Positions 7,813-15,111 of a stretch of 15,605 nucleotides of DNA are shown here, one piece after another (position 1 is the stretch's first letter; each line of letters opens with the position of its first letter). The position numbers were made by a program, and so were the translations under genes. Below the pieces are notes generated by a model. The model saw nothing but the letters and a program-made list of their open reading frames with translations, ran no database searches and was not told where the DNA came from. This DNA is from an uncultured Prevotellaceae bacterium (lineage in GTDB: Bacteria > Bacteroidota > Bacteroidia > Bacteroidales > Muribaculaceae). The stretch lies in contig CAMGFF010000020.1 of assembly GCA_946055125.1 (NCBI GenBank), positions 1 to 15,605 on the forward strand, given 5' to 3'.

Positions 7813-7834
7813 CAAATGCCGCTTGCGGAATTTG
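7813..7834. other. Small hairpin after dut
   Basis: CAAATGCCG (7813-7821) and CGGAATTTG (7826-7834) can pair with one G/A mismatch and a CTTG loop, just after the dut stop codon. No T-tract follows, so it is not a normal intrinsic terminator. It might be a transcript-stabilising 3' hairpin or chance. Confidence 0.3.
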
Positions 7835-7837
7835 TGG

Positions 7838-7861
7838 GGTTATGTGGTTATAGGGTTATAA
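7838..7861. repeat. Three tandem GGTTATRN octamers
   Basis: GGTTATGT (7838), GGTTATAG (7846) and GGTTATAA (7854) lie head to tail between dut and the TPR gene. This is an 8-bp unit, unlike the 7-bp arrays elsewhere, but its position 27 nt after a stop codon is similar. Confidence 0.65.
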
Positions 7862-7875
7862 ATTGTTTTTTTGAG

Positions 7876-9621
7876 ATGAGAAAGATTTCACGGAATATAT
7901 TGCTCCTTGTGCTTGCTGTGGTGGGCATGGCGCCGGTGATGGCGGGGAGCAAGAAGGGCGACGACGCATCGGCAGCGATGCGCCGCGACAAGGCCCGCTA
8001 CATATATCTTGAGGCACTGCGACATCGAGAGGACGACAACAATGGGGCGTTTCACGACCTGATACGCCACGCCTATGCCACCGACAGCAGCAACACCGCC
8101 CTGAGCTACTACTATGGCCTTACGCTGCTCATGCGCGAGAACGTGAGCCGCACCGATGCCGAGCGCGGAGTGAGCATGATGCGCCGCCATGTGGAGGCAC
8201 ACCCTGAGGACTACTATGAGGCCTACACCTATGCCACACTGCTGCCGCAGATTGACCGCGACGAGGAGGCTCTTGCCACATGGAAGAAGCTCGCCGAGCT
8301 ATTTCCCACCAAGGTGGAGGTGCAGGGACAACTTGCCGACTGCTATGCCCGCAATGGGAACTTCATTGAGGCCATAGCCACCTACGACTCACTCGAGAAG
8401 GTGCTCGGAGTGAGTCCGGAGCTGATGCTTCGCAAAATCACCTATTACTACCAGATGCACGACACCACAGGAATGATAGAGCAGGGAAAGCGGCTGCTGA
8501 AGACAGCCCCCGGCAACGCTCAATACAACTATGTGATGGGCCATGTGTTTCAGAGCGTGCAGATGAACGACAGCGCACTGAGCTACTTCGACAAGTCGAT
8601 AGCCCTGGCGCCCGACAACGGACAGCCTTACCTCGACAAGGCCAACATATACATGCTGAGTGGCGACTCGGTGGCTTACGACCGCGAGATAAACAATGCC
8701 CTCGTGAGCAAGGACCTCGACGTGGAGAGCAAGGTGGCTGTGCTGGTGGACTACATAAAGCAGCTCTTCGCGCGGCAGGACACCACCGAGCGCGTGAACA
8801 AGCTCTTCACCGTGCTGCTTGAGCAGCACCCGCATGAGGCTGCTATCCACGAGCTCTACAGTGAGTATTTTGTGGCAAGGAAGGACTACAAGCGTGCGGC
8901 CGAGCAGATGCAATATGTGCTCGACATCGACCCGTCGAATGCCGACAGCTGGAAGCGGCTGATGATGGTGAACCTCATGGCGGAGCAGTACCCTCAGGCG
9001 ATAGCGGCGGGCGACAAGGCACTGGAGTATAATCCCGACAATATCGACCTGTATCAGTATATCGGGCCGGCATACTATCAGATAAAGGAGTATGACAAGG
9101 CGCTGGAGGTGTATGACCGCTGCCTCGCGATAGCCGACACGCTCGACTACAAGTTGCGGTCGAGTGTGCTCACGGGCAAGGGCGATGTGTATTACGCGCT
9201 GAAGGACACCGCGCAGTCGTTTGCCTGCTATGAGGAGGCGCTGCGAATTGACCCTACAAATGTGTCGCTCATGAACAACTATGCCTACTTTCTCACACTG
9301 GAGGGGAAAGACCTCGACAAGGCTGAGCGAATGAGCGCGAAAGCGGTGAATGCACAGCCCGAGAATGCCACTTTCCTCGATACCTATGCGTGGGTGTTCT
9401 TCAAGAAAGGTGACTATAAGTTGGCTCTTATCTACATAGAAAGTGCTTTGCGCAACGATAATGAATTGAATGGCGAGGTGCTGGAGCACTATGGCGATAT
9501 CCTCTTCATGAACGGTGAGCCTGAGAAGGCAGTGGAGCAGTGGCAGAGGGCACTGGAGCTCGACCCTGAGCGGGAATTGCTCAGGAGAAAGGTGGAGAAT
9601 AAGACGTATTTCTATAAGTGA
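7876..9621 (+). CDS. Exported tetratricopeptide-repeat protein
   Basis: A 581-residue protein with an N-terminal signal peptide (MRKISRNILLLVLAVVGMAPVMA, probable cleavage near residue 23) followed almost wholly by TPR-type helical pairs. Clear repeats include ~216-247 (NYVMGHVFQ...ALSYFDKSIALAPDN), ~322-353, ~356-388 (AIAAGDKALEYNPDN), ~390-420 (YQIKEYDKALEVYDRCLAI), ~430-462 (DVYYALKDTAQSFACYEEALRIDPTN) and ~535-566. TPR solenoids mediate protein-protein contacts; no catalytic motif is visible. The frame is open upstream to 7546 within dut, but the start at 7876 gives a proper signal peptide and has the same leader as the EnvC-like gene. It stands 65 bp after dut and 27 bp before the lipoprotein gene. 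A periplasmic scaffold for envelope assembly is plausible but unproven. Confidence 0.88.
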   Translation: MRKISRNILLLVLAVVGMAPVMAGSKKGDDASAAMRRDKARYIYLEALRHREDDNNGAFHDLIRHAYATDSSNTALSYYYGLTLLMRENVSRTDAERGVSMMRRHVEAHPEDYYEAYTYATLLPQIDRDEEALATWKKLAELFPTKVEVQGQLADCYARNGNFIEAIATYDSLEKVLGVSPELMLRKITYYYQMHDTTGMIEQGKRLLKTAPGNAQYNYVMGHVFQSVQMNDSALSYFDKSIALAPDNGQPYLDKANIYMLSGDSVAYDREINNALVSKDLDVESKVAVLVDYIKQLFARQDTTERVNKLFTVLLEQHPHEAAIHELYSEYFVARKDYKRAAEQMQYVLDIDPSNADSWKRLMMVNLMAEQYPQAIAAGDKALEYNPDNIDLYQYIGPAYYQIKEYDKALEVYDRCLAIADTLDYKLRSSVLTGKGDVYYALKDTAQSFACYEEALRIDPTNVSLMNNYAYFLTLEGKDLDKAERMSAKAVNAQPENATFLDTYAWVFFKKGDYKLALIYIESALRNDNELNGEVLEHYGDILFMNGEPEKAVEQWQRALELDPERELLRRKVENKTYFYK

Positions 9622-9648
9622 GAGGGTGTGATAAATTTTTTTGATATT

Positions 9649-10485
9649 ATGATGAAGAAAGGAATATTGTGGATTGCGGCTGCTGTGGTGGCTATCGCTG
9701 CCTCGCTGGGAAGCTGCGGAACTCAGAAGGATACTACGAAAGGGGGCGGCGCAAAGCTGCCTGAGGCTCTTGGCCAGCGTTTTGAGAACACGGTGGCAAG
9801 TTATGGTGAATGGACTACGCTGAAGACGCAGGGCAAGGTGACGCTTGGTGGCAGCTCGCCTTTTTCATCAGCTATGCAGATAACTATGGTGCGTGGCAAG
9901 AGCGTGAATGTGTCGCTGCGTCCTCTGCTTGGCATTGAAATGGGCCGCATCTACATCACCGGCGACTCGGTGGTGATAGTGAACAAGGTGGAGAAATACT
10001 ATATCGCCGAGAGCCTCTCGCTGCTCACCGGCGGTGTGCCGCTGAATATCAACGATATGCAGGACTTGTTGCTGGCACGCATGTTTGAGCTTGGAAATGG
10101 CACAATCACTCCTCGTGCCGCTACGCTGAAGAGCGTCACCAATGGTGAGGCGGGGCTGATGGATGTGACGCTTCAGCCCAAGGGCATGAATTTTGCCTAC
10201 ACTTTTGCCGTGGATAGCGACCTGGCGCTGCGCACGCTCACGCTCGAGGCCGGAGGCAAGCCGGTGGACCTCAGCGCTAACTACAGCAACCACTTCGACA
10301 CTCCTTGTGGCAAGGTGGCAGGCAATGTGAGGGTGGAATCGAAGTTGGGCGGCAAGGATATGTCGATTGAGTTTAAGTTCGACCGAAATATTCTCTGGAA
10401 TCAGTCGATTAACGACCGCTCGCCTATCGACTCACGCTATCGCCGCGTGGAGGCTGAGGTGCTGCTTAAAGGGATGTTTAAGTAG
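9649..10485 (+). CDS. DUF4292 family lipoprotein
   Basis: A 278-residue predicted lipoprotein. The N-terminus has a Lys-rich start, a hydrophobic core and a lipobox SLGSC, with the acylated Cys at residue 23. The residues after the Cys (GTQKDTT) are not a strongly acidic surface-export signal, so it may face the periplasm. The body (TLKTQGKVTLGG..., RPLLGIEMGRIYITGDSVVIVNKVEKYY...) matches my memory of the Bacteroidetes DUF4292 family, possibly of LolA/LolB-like fold; molecular function is unknown. ATG codons also occur at 9628 and 9652. 9628 would put seven extra residues before the signal peptide, so 9649 or 9652 is preferred. It sits between the TPR and EnvC-like genes, suggesting a role in envelope maintenance. 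Confidence 0.82.
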   Translation: MMKKGILWIAAAVVAIAASLGSCGTQKDTTKGGGAKLPEALGQRFENTVASYGEWTTLKTQGKVTLGGSSPFSSAMQITMVRGKSVNVSLRPLLGIEMGRIYITGDSVVIVNKVEKYYIAESLSLLTGGVPLNINDMQDLLLARMFELGNGTITPRAATLKSVTNGEAGLMDVTLQPKGMNFAYTFAVDSDLALRTLTLEAGGKPVDLSANYSNHFDTPCGKVAGNVRVESKLGGKDMSIEFKFDRNILWNQSINDRSPIDSRYRRVEAEVLLKGMFK

Positions 10486-10518
10486 ATATTAGATATTGGA
10501 TATTAGATATTGGATATT
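10484..10518. repeat. Five tandem RGATATT heptamers overlapping a stop codon
   Basis: Exact heptamers AGATATT (10484), AGATATT (10491), GGATATT (10498), AGATATT (10505) and GGATATT (10512) lie head to tail. The first begins inside the TAG stop of the DUF4292 gene (10483-10485). From the second unit on, A and G variants alternate, giving a 14-bp super-unit. The array occupies half of the 71-bp gap before the EnvC-like gene. Confidence 0.85.
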
Positions 10519-10556
10519 AGGGGAGTGTAGAGGGGTGATGGGATTGTTTTTTTGAG

Positions 10557-11942
10557 ATGAGGAGAATTTTTGGCATATTTGTGGTTGTGATGCTGTGCAT
10601 TGGTGTGGCAACGACTGGTGTGTGCCAAAAGAAGGATATGGGTAAGGTGAAGCGGGAGCAGAGCGATGTGAAGCGGCAGATTGCGACGACTCAGGAAGAA
10701 CTTGAAGCAAAACGCCGCGAGGCTGCCCGCCGGCTTCGCGAGCTTGAGGCTCTTGATGCTGATATAGACCGCAGCCGGCGCGACATTGAGCGCATGGAGC
10801 AAAATGTGGCGCGTTGCGACTCGCAGATAAGGCTAATTGGCGACTCGATAGCCCACTCGGAGGCGCGTCTGGCACGGCTCAGGGGCAACTATGCCTCGGC
10901 AGTGCGCAAGATGCAGCACAACTTGAAGCGCAACGACCAGCTGTGGTTCATTCTGTCGTCGTCGTCGCTGCATGAGGCGTGGCGGCGAATGAGGTATTTG
11001 CAGCAGTTTGCCAAGTGGCGCGACCGACAGGCCGAGCAGATACATGGCGAGATAGTTGCGCTCGACAGGCGCAAGCGTGATGTGGAGAAGCTGCGTGGTG
11101 AGCAACAACAGCGACAGCTTGCACTGAAGAATGCGCACCGGGGGCTGGAGCAGCAGCGCAGCCGGCAGGATGAGATGGTGGAGGAACTGCGTGGCGAGGA
11201 GCGTCACTTGAAGGAGGTGCTTGCCGAGCAGCAGCGGCGTGCCGATGCACTCGACCGCGAGCTTGAGCGACTAATCAGACTTGAGGAGGAGCGAATAGCT
11301 GAGGAACAGCGCAAGGCCCGCGAGCGGAGGCTTGCCGAGGAGAAGGCAGCCAAGGAGCGGGCTGCAAGAGAACAGGCAGCCAAGGAGCAAGCTGAGAAGA
11401 ACAAGAAGAAAACGGCAAGGAAGCCGTCGACGCAGCCCAAGGTGCAGCCCAAGGTGGAACCGCCCAAGCCGGCTAAAGCACCCCAGCCCAAGGTGCCGGG
11501 CGATGAATATGCCGGCATGAGCAGCAACTTTGAGCGCAACAAGGGGCGGCTGCCCTATCCAATAGGGGGCAACTGCCGCGTGGTGCGGGGCTTCGGCAAG
11601 CAGCGACACCCTGAGCTTCGGCATGTGATGACCGACAATGGAGGAATCGACCTCGCTGCGCCGCTTGGAGCAGTGGCTCGGGCCGTGGCTCCGGGAAAGG
11701 TGTCGGCAGTGTTCAGTCAGCAGGGCTATGGCATGGTGGTGATGGTGCGTCATGGAAGCTACCTCACGATATATGTTGGGCTTGAGGCACTCACGGTGGC
11801 TACGGGCAGCACGGTGAAGGCCGGCGATGCGCTCGGCACGGTGACTGCCGACCCCGATGGAGGCGGCAAGGCATTGCTCCACTTTGAGATAAGGCGCGAA
11901 AAGACCAAGCTGAATCCGATGGAGTGGCTTGTGGATAGTTAG
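10557..11942 (+). CDS. EnvC-like murein hydrolase activator (degenerate M23/LytM domain)
   Basis: A 461-residue exported protein. Residues 1-23 are a signal peptide (...GVATTGVCQ); ~25-285 is a long charged coiled coil; ~286-315 is a Lys/Pro-rich linker with PKVQPKVEPPKP; ~325-461 is an M23/LytM domain. Active M23 peptidases need HxxxD and HxH. Here HxxxD is N361-GGI-D365, the usual YxHL is YVGL (406-409), and HLH is LLH (440-442). Zinc binding and catalysis are therefore probably lost. This architecture matches EnvC, which activates cell-wall amidases at the division site rather than cutting peptidoglycan itself. The partner amidase is not in the window. It follows the DUF4292 gene by 71 bp, and its start context is identical over 19 nt to that of the TPR gene. 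Confidence 0.88.
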   Translation: MRRIFGIFVVVMLCIGVATTGVCQKKDMGKVKREQSDVKRQIATTQEELEAKRREAARRLRELEALDADIDRSRRDIERMEQNVARCDSQIRLIGDSIAHSEARLARLRGNYASAVRKMQHNLKRNDQLWFILSSSSLHEAWRRMRYLQQFAKWRDRQAEQIHGEIVALDRRKRDVEKLRGEQQQRQLALKNAHRGLEQQRSRQDEMVEELRGEERHLKEVLAEQQRRADALDRELERLIRLEEERIAEEQRKARERRLAEEKAAKERAAREQAAKEQAEKNKKKTARKPSTQPKVQPKVEPPKPAKAPQPKVPGDEYAGMSSNFERNKGRLPYPIGGNCRVVRGFGKQRHPELRHVMTDNGGIDLAAPLGAVARAVAPGKVSAVFSQQGYGMVVMVRHGSYLTIYVGLEALTVATGSTVKAGDALGTVTADPDGGGKALLHFEIRREKTKLNPMEWLVDS

Positions 11943-11997
11943 GAGTTATTAGTTAGGAGTTAGGAGTTTTTAGTTGGGGGGTAGTTAGGAGTTTTTG
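11938..11997. repeat. GTTAGGA heptamer array overlapping the EnvC-like stop codon
   Basis: Head-to-tail heptamers read GTTAGGA (11938), GTTATTA (11945), GTTAGGA (11952), GTTAGGA (11959), GTTTTTA (11966) and GTTGGGG (11973). After a 4-nt spacer come GTTAGGA (11984) and GTTTTTG (11991). The TAG stop of the EnvC-like gene (11940-11942) lies inside the first unit. Divergence occurs mainly at positions 4-6 of the unit while GTT is kept. Confidence 0.85.
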
Positions 11998-12020
11998 GTG
12001 GGGGATTGGGTGTGGATGTT

Positions 12021-12028
12021 TATGTTTG
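12021..12028 (+). promoter_or_regulatory. Possible -7 promoter element for the acyltransferase gene
   Basis: TATGTTTG is an exact match to TAnnTTTG, 14 nt before the ATG at 12043. The nearest upstream TTTG (11994-11997) is 23 nt away, slightly more than the usual ~19-20 spacing. If used, the transcript leader would be only about 8 nt. Confidence 0.4.
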
Positions 12029-12042
12029 GAAATTGATGTATT

Positions 12043-12981
12043 ATGATAAGATTGGAGATTTATACACCGGCTCAGCATGCTGAGTGGAATCACTTTGTGT
12101 ATGGGGCGAAGAATGCTACTTTTTTGCACCTGCGCGAATATATGGACTACCACAGTCAGCGTTTCACCGATAGCTCGCTGGTTGCTTACCAGGGTAATAA
12201 GATAGTGGGTGTGCTGCCTGCTAACCGGGTGGGCGACACGCTCTACTCGCACCAGGGGCTGTCGTATGGTGGGTGGCTGGTGCCCACGAAGCACTTCGAT
12301 GTGGTGAATATGCTTGCAATATGGGACGCAATGGCGACGTTCCTGCCCAAGATAGGGGTTAAGAAACTGGTGTATAAGCCGAGTCCTCACATTTATCACT
12401 CCTATCCGGCCGAGGAGGATCTCTATGCGATTTTCCGCTATAATGGGAAGCTGATAGCCTCTACCATATCTACGGCGATACCCATAGCCAATGCCATACG
12501 CTTCAATGAGAACTCCCGGCGGCAGGTGCGTCTGGCCCAGAAGGAAGGTGTGGTGGTGGAGGAAACCAGCGACTATGAGCCCTACTGGAATGTGCTCACC
12601 GAGCTGCTCGATGAGCGCTATGGAGTTAAGCCGGTGCACTCGCTGGCCGAGATCAACCTGCTGCACTCACTGTTCCCAATCAACATACGCCTCTTCGTGG
12701 CGCGGCTTGGAGAGGAGGTGCTTGGCGGGGTGCTGGTGTATCACACCGGCCATGTGGCTCATGCTCAATACATAGCGGCATCGAAGCGCGGCAAGGAGAT
12801 GAAAGTGCTCCCGCTAATATTCGATCACCTTATCAACAAGGAGTTCAGCCAGTCGCGCTACTTCGACTTTGGCACGTCGAATGAGCAAGGCGGCCGGGTG
12901 CTTAATGAGGGACTTGTGATGCAAAAGACCGGTATGGGCGGCCGAGGGATAGTGTATAATTGCTTTGAGATAGAATTTTGA
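12043..12981 (+). CDS. FemAB/GNAT-like acyltransferase
   Basis: A 312-residue soluble protein with two acyltransferase-like halves. The N-terminal half has a FemAB/BioF2-type start (YTPAQHAEWNHFVYGAKNATFLHLREYMDYH), with VAYQGNKIVGVLPANRV as a core strand pair (47-63). The C-terminal half has the FemAB-like RRQVRLAQKEGVVVEE (159-174), a second core FVARLGEEVLGGVLVYHTG (218-236), and DFGTSNEQGGRVLNEGLVMQKTGMG (275-299), typical of these enzymes near the C-terminus. Such proteins transfer acyl or aminoacyl groups, often onto cell-wall or polysaccharide precursors. The next gene is a flippase 94 bp downstream, which favours surface glycan decoration. The exact donor and acceptor are unknown. Residue-level active-site assignment was not possible. 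Confidence 0.75.
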   Translation: MIRLEIYTPAQHAEWNHFVYGAKNATFLHLREYMDYHSQRFTDSSLVAYQGNKIVGVLPANRVGDTLYSHQGLSYGGWLVPTKHFDVVNMLAIWDAMATFLPKIGVKKLVYKPSPHIYHSYPAEEDLYAIFRYNGKLIASTISTAIPIANAIRFNENSRRQVRLAQKEGVVVEETSDYEPYWNVLTELLDERYGVKPVHSLAEINLLHSLFPINIRLFVARLGEEVLGGVLVYHTGHVAHAQYIAASKRGKEMKVLPLIFDHLINKEFSQSRYFDFGTSNEQGGRVLNEGLVMQKTGMGGRGIVYNCFEIEF

Positions 12982-12985
12982 TTTT

Positions 12986-13049
12986 AGGTAAGAGGTGATT
13001 TAGGTAAGAGGTAAGAGGTAAGAGGTGATTTAGGTGAGGGGTGAGGGGG
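12986..13049. repeat. AGGTAAG heptamer array with AGGTGATTT breaks
   Basis: Starts 4 nt after the TGA of the acyltransferase gene. Units: AGGTAAG (12986), AGGTGATTT (12993), AGGTAAG at 13002, 13009 and 13016, AGGTGATTT (13023), AGGTGAG (13032), GGGTGAG (13039), then a G-run. It fills most of the 94-bp gap before the flippase gene. Its opening and closing sequences match those of the array after greA. Confidence 0.85.
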
Positions 13050-13075
13050 TTGTTAATTGAAAAAGATATAAAAAA

Positions 13076-14524
13076 ATGTCGGGCAAGAAGGGCGCGATTT
13101 CGCGAGGCATATTCAAGGCGATGGGTATATTCGGAGGCACACAGGTGCTTTCGATTATCTGCTCCATTGTGCGCAACAAGCTGGTGTCGATGTGGCTTGG
13201 GGCATCGGGAATGGGACTCTTCGGGCTTTACAACTCGGCCATCGACATGCTTTGCGTGTTTACCAACATGGGGCTTCGCACAAGCAGTGTGCGCGACCTC
13301 TCGCAGGCCTTTGCCACTGGCGATGAGGCGCATATCGCCCGTGTGGTGAAGATTGTGAGGCGGTGGTCGTGGTTGCTTGGAGCAGTGGGAGCTGTGCTCA
13401 CCATGCTGCTTGCTCCGGCACTTAGCCACATCACCTTTGGCGACACAGCGCATGCGTGGGGCTATGGAGTGCTGTCGGTATCGGTGCTGTGCTTCTCGGT
13501 TCTTTGCAGTGAGCAGGCAGTGCTTCAGGGCGTTAAGCGGCTCAAGGCGCTTGCCAAGGCCACGGTGTGGGGCAATGCCATGGGGCTTGCACTCTCGGTG
13601 CCGATGTACTACTACATGGGCGAGGCGAGCGTGGTTCCGTCGATACTGGTGTATGCCATAGCCAATGTGGTGAGCGTGTGGGTGCTGCGTTGCCGCGACT
13701 ACGATGGGAAGGCACCCCGCCTCAGTGCCGGGGAGACGGCGCGTGGCGGGCTCGATTTCTTCAAATTCGGCTTTTTCATCACACTAAGCGTATTCTCCAC
13801 GCTGCTTGTGAGCTACATATTCATGGCCTACCTTAATCACCGAGCCGACCTCGACACAGTGGGGCATTACCAGGCGGGCTATTCGATGGTCAACCGCTAC
13901 TCGGCGCTGTTTTTCTCGGCGATAGGCATGGAGTATTATCCACGGCTGTCGGGGGTGGCACAGAGCAACAGGCGCATCGACGTGTTTGTGACGCAGCAGT
14001 CGGCAATCACACTGTGGATATTGCTTCCGGTGATACTTTTGTTCATTGTGTGCCGCAAGCTGGTGGTTGATGTGCTCTACACGAGCGACTTCTATGCGAT
14101 GATACCCTTTGTTACGTGGTGCATGGTAGGGCTGGTGTTTAAGGGCGTGTCGTGGTGCATAGCATTTGTGATCCTTGCCAAGGGCGCGAGCAAAGTGTAT
14201 CTTGTGACGGAGCTCTCGAGCTCGGTGCTCTGCTTGGTTTACAACATTACGTTCTTCGAGCTTTGGGGGCTTGAGGGGCTGGGCGTGTCGTATGCGGTGT
14301 GGTATTTGTCGTATCTTTTGATAGTGGCAGTGGTGTATGTGAGGGAGTTTGGCATAGCGCTGCGGCGGACGATGCTGTGGCACACGGCCTATGCCACGGT
14401 GATGACACTTGCCGCGCTGTGGGCAGTGAGCAGCGGCTATGTGGCAGTGGCAGTGGCACTTGCATTGGTGGCAGGAGGGGTTAGTATTGTTAAGATTCGT
14501 GAAAGCGTTGGAAAATTGAAATAA
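13076..14524 (+). CDS. Polysaccharide flippase, Wzx/MATE-type (MOP superfamily)
   Basis: A 482-residue integral membrane protein with about 13-14 hydrophobic segments spread over its length (for example ~17-34, 44-64, 92-112, 126-146, 160-177, 225-250, 312-332, 345-370, 380-400, 405-425 and two in 438-475). The N-terminus (GIFKAMGIFGGTQVLSIICSIVRNKLVSMWLGASGMGLFGLYNS) is typical of Bacteroidetes O-antigen translocase-like proteins, which flip undecaprenyl-linked oligosaccharides across the inner membrane. No glycosyltransferase genes adjoin it, so the glycan is unknown; only the FemAB-like acyltransferase upstream hints at a shared pathway. The start at 13076 follows an A-rich leader without a Shine-Dalgarno sequence. 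The greA promoter overlaps its 3' end. Confidence 0.87.
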   Translation: MSGKKGAISRGIFKAMGIFGGTQVLSIICSIVRNKLVSMWLGASGMGLFGLYNSAIDMLCVFTNMGLRTSSVRDLSQAFATGDEAHIARVVKIVRRWSWLLGAVGAVLTMLLAPALSHITFGDTAHAWGYGVLSVSVLCFSVLCSEQAVLQGVKRLKALAKATVWGNAMGLALSVPMYYYMGEASVVPSILVYAIANVVSVWVLRCRDYDGKAPRLSAGETARGGLDFFKFGFFITLSVFSTLLVSYIFMAYLNHRADLDTVGHYQAGYSMVNRYSALFFSAIGMEYYPRLSGVAQSNRRIDVFVTQQSAITLWILLPVILLFIVCRKLVVDVLYTSDFYAMIPFVTWCMVGLVFKGVSWCIAFVILAKGASKVYLVTELSSSVLCLVYNITFFELWGLEGLGVSYAVWYLSYLLIVAVVYVREFGIALRRTMLWHTAYATVMTLAALWAVSSGYVAVAVALALVAGGVSIVKIRESVGKLK

Positions 14525-14538
14525 AAGGGCTACCTTTG
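14508..14538 (+). promoter_or_regulatory. greA promoter (-33 TTGG, -7 TACCTTTG)
   Basis: TACCTTTG (14531-14538) matches TAnnTTTG exactly. TTGG at 14508-14511 stands 19 nt upstream and fits the -33 position. The -33 element lies inside the 3' end of the flippase gene. The predicted transcript starts near 14544, leaving a ~90-nt leader before greA. Confidence 0.75.
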
Positions 14539-14558
14539 CTGCGGATAAACATAATGAA

Positions 14559-14621
14559 ATGACTAAGAAGGGGTCTCGACAGACGATGTGGAGATTCTTT
14601 CGTTTTTTACTAATTTTCTAA
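14559..14621 (+). other. Possible 20-residue leader ORF upstream of greA
   Basis: ATG at 14559 opens a frame encoding MTKKGSRQTMWRFFRFLLIF and ends with TAA at 14619-14621, 15 nt before the greA ATG. The peptide is basic at the start and hydrophobic at the end. It is inside the predicted greA leader and overlaps a minimal ATG-AAA-TGA frame at 14554. It may be chance: the length is short and there is no ribosome-binding site. Confidence 0.2.
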
Positions 14622-14636
14622 AACACATATTTTACC

Positions 14637-15107
14637 ATGGCTATTACTTACATGACAAAAGAAGGCTATAAGAAGAAGATGGAAGAAATCGCTTACTTGG
14701 AGAACGTGAAGCGACCCGAAATATCACGCGCAATCGCCGAGGCCCGCGACAAGGGCGACCTCTCGGAGAATGCCGAATATGATGCAGCGAAGGAGGCTCA
14801 GGGCATGCTGGAGATGAAGATCTCGCAGCTCAAGGACCTTGTGGCAAGCGCGCGCATCATAGATGAGAGTAAGCTGAACACCGAGGAGGTGCAACTTCTT
14901 AACACAGTGACGATAAAGAACCTTGGCAACGGCGCGACGATGAAATATACCATCGTGACCGAGAGCGAGGCCAACCTGCGCGAGGGCAAGCTCTCGTGCA
15001 AGACACCTATTGCCGCCGGGCTTATAGGCCACAAGGTGGGCGAAGTGGTGGAAGTGAAGGCTCCCGCGGGTATGATGAAATTTGAGATTCTCAATATTGA
15101 GATTTGA
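14637..15107 (+). CDS. greA: Transcription elongation factor GreA
   Basis: A 156-residue cytoplasmic protein that binds the secondary channel of RNA polymerase and stimulates cleavage of backtracked RNA. The N-terminal coiled coil (~1-75) has the tip motif GDLSENAEYDAAKE (40-53), with the acidic residues D41 and E44 that assist the active site. The C-terminal FKBP-like domain contains CKTPIAAGLIGHKVGEVVEVKAP (121-143). Length is normal. The ATG at 14637 is followed by the family-typical MAITYMTKEGYKK. It has its own promoter and a leader of about 90 nt. An AGGTAAG array follows 4 nt after the stop. Confidence 0.97.
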   Translation: MAITYMTKEGYKKKMEEIAYLENVKRPEISRAIAEARDKGDLSENAEYDAAKEAQGMLEMKISQLKDLVASARIIDESKLNTEEVQLLNTVTIKNLGNGATMKYTIVTESEANLREGKLSCKTPIAAGLIGHKVGEVVEVKAPAGMMKFEILNIEI

Positions 15108-15111
15108 GTTT

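Noticed and set aside
7546..7875. 110-residue upstream extension of the TPR protein
   Set aside because: It is out of frame inside dut with Arg/Gly-rich shadow sequence; the start at 7876 gives a proper signal peptide.
8389..9489. 366-codon open frame on the minus strand opposite the TPR gene
   Set aside because: Low-complexity His/Val/Leu-rich translation typical of a shadow frame; the TPR protein on the other strand is clear.
11973..12010. G-runs as a possible G-quadruplex
   Set aside because: Runs are unevenly spaced with a long loop, and they are explained by decayed heptamer units.
14574..14585. GTCT-CGAC-AGAC hairpin in the greA leader
   Set aside because: A 4-bp stem with a 4-nt loop and no T-tract is too weak to call an attenuator.
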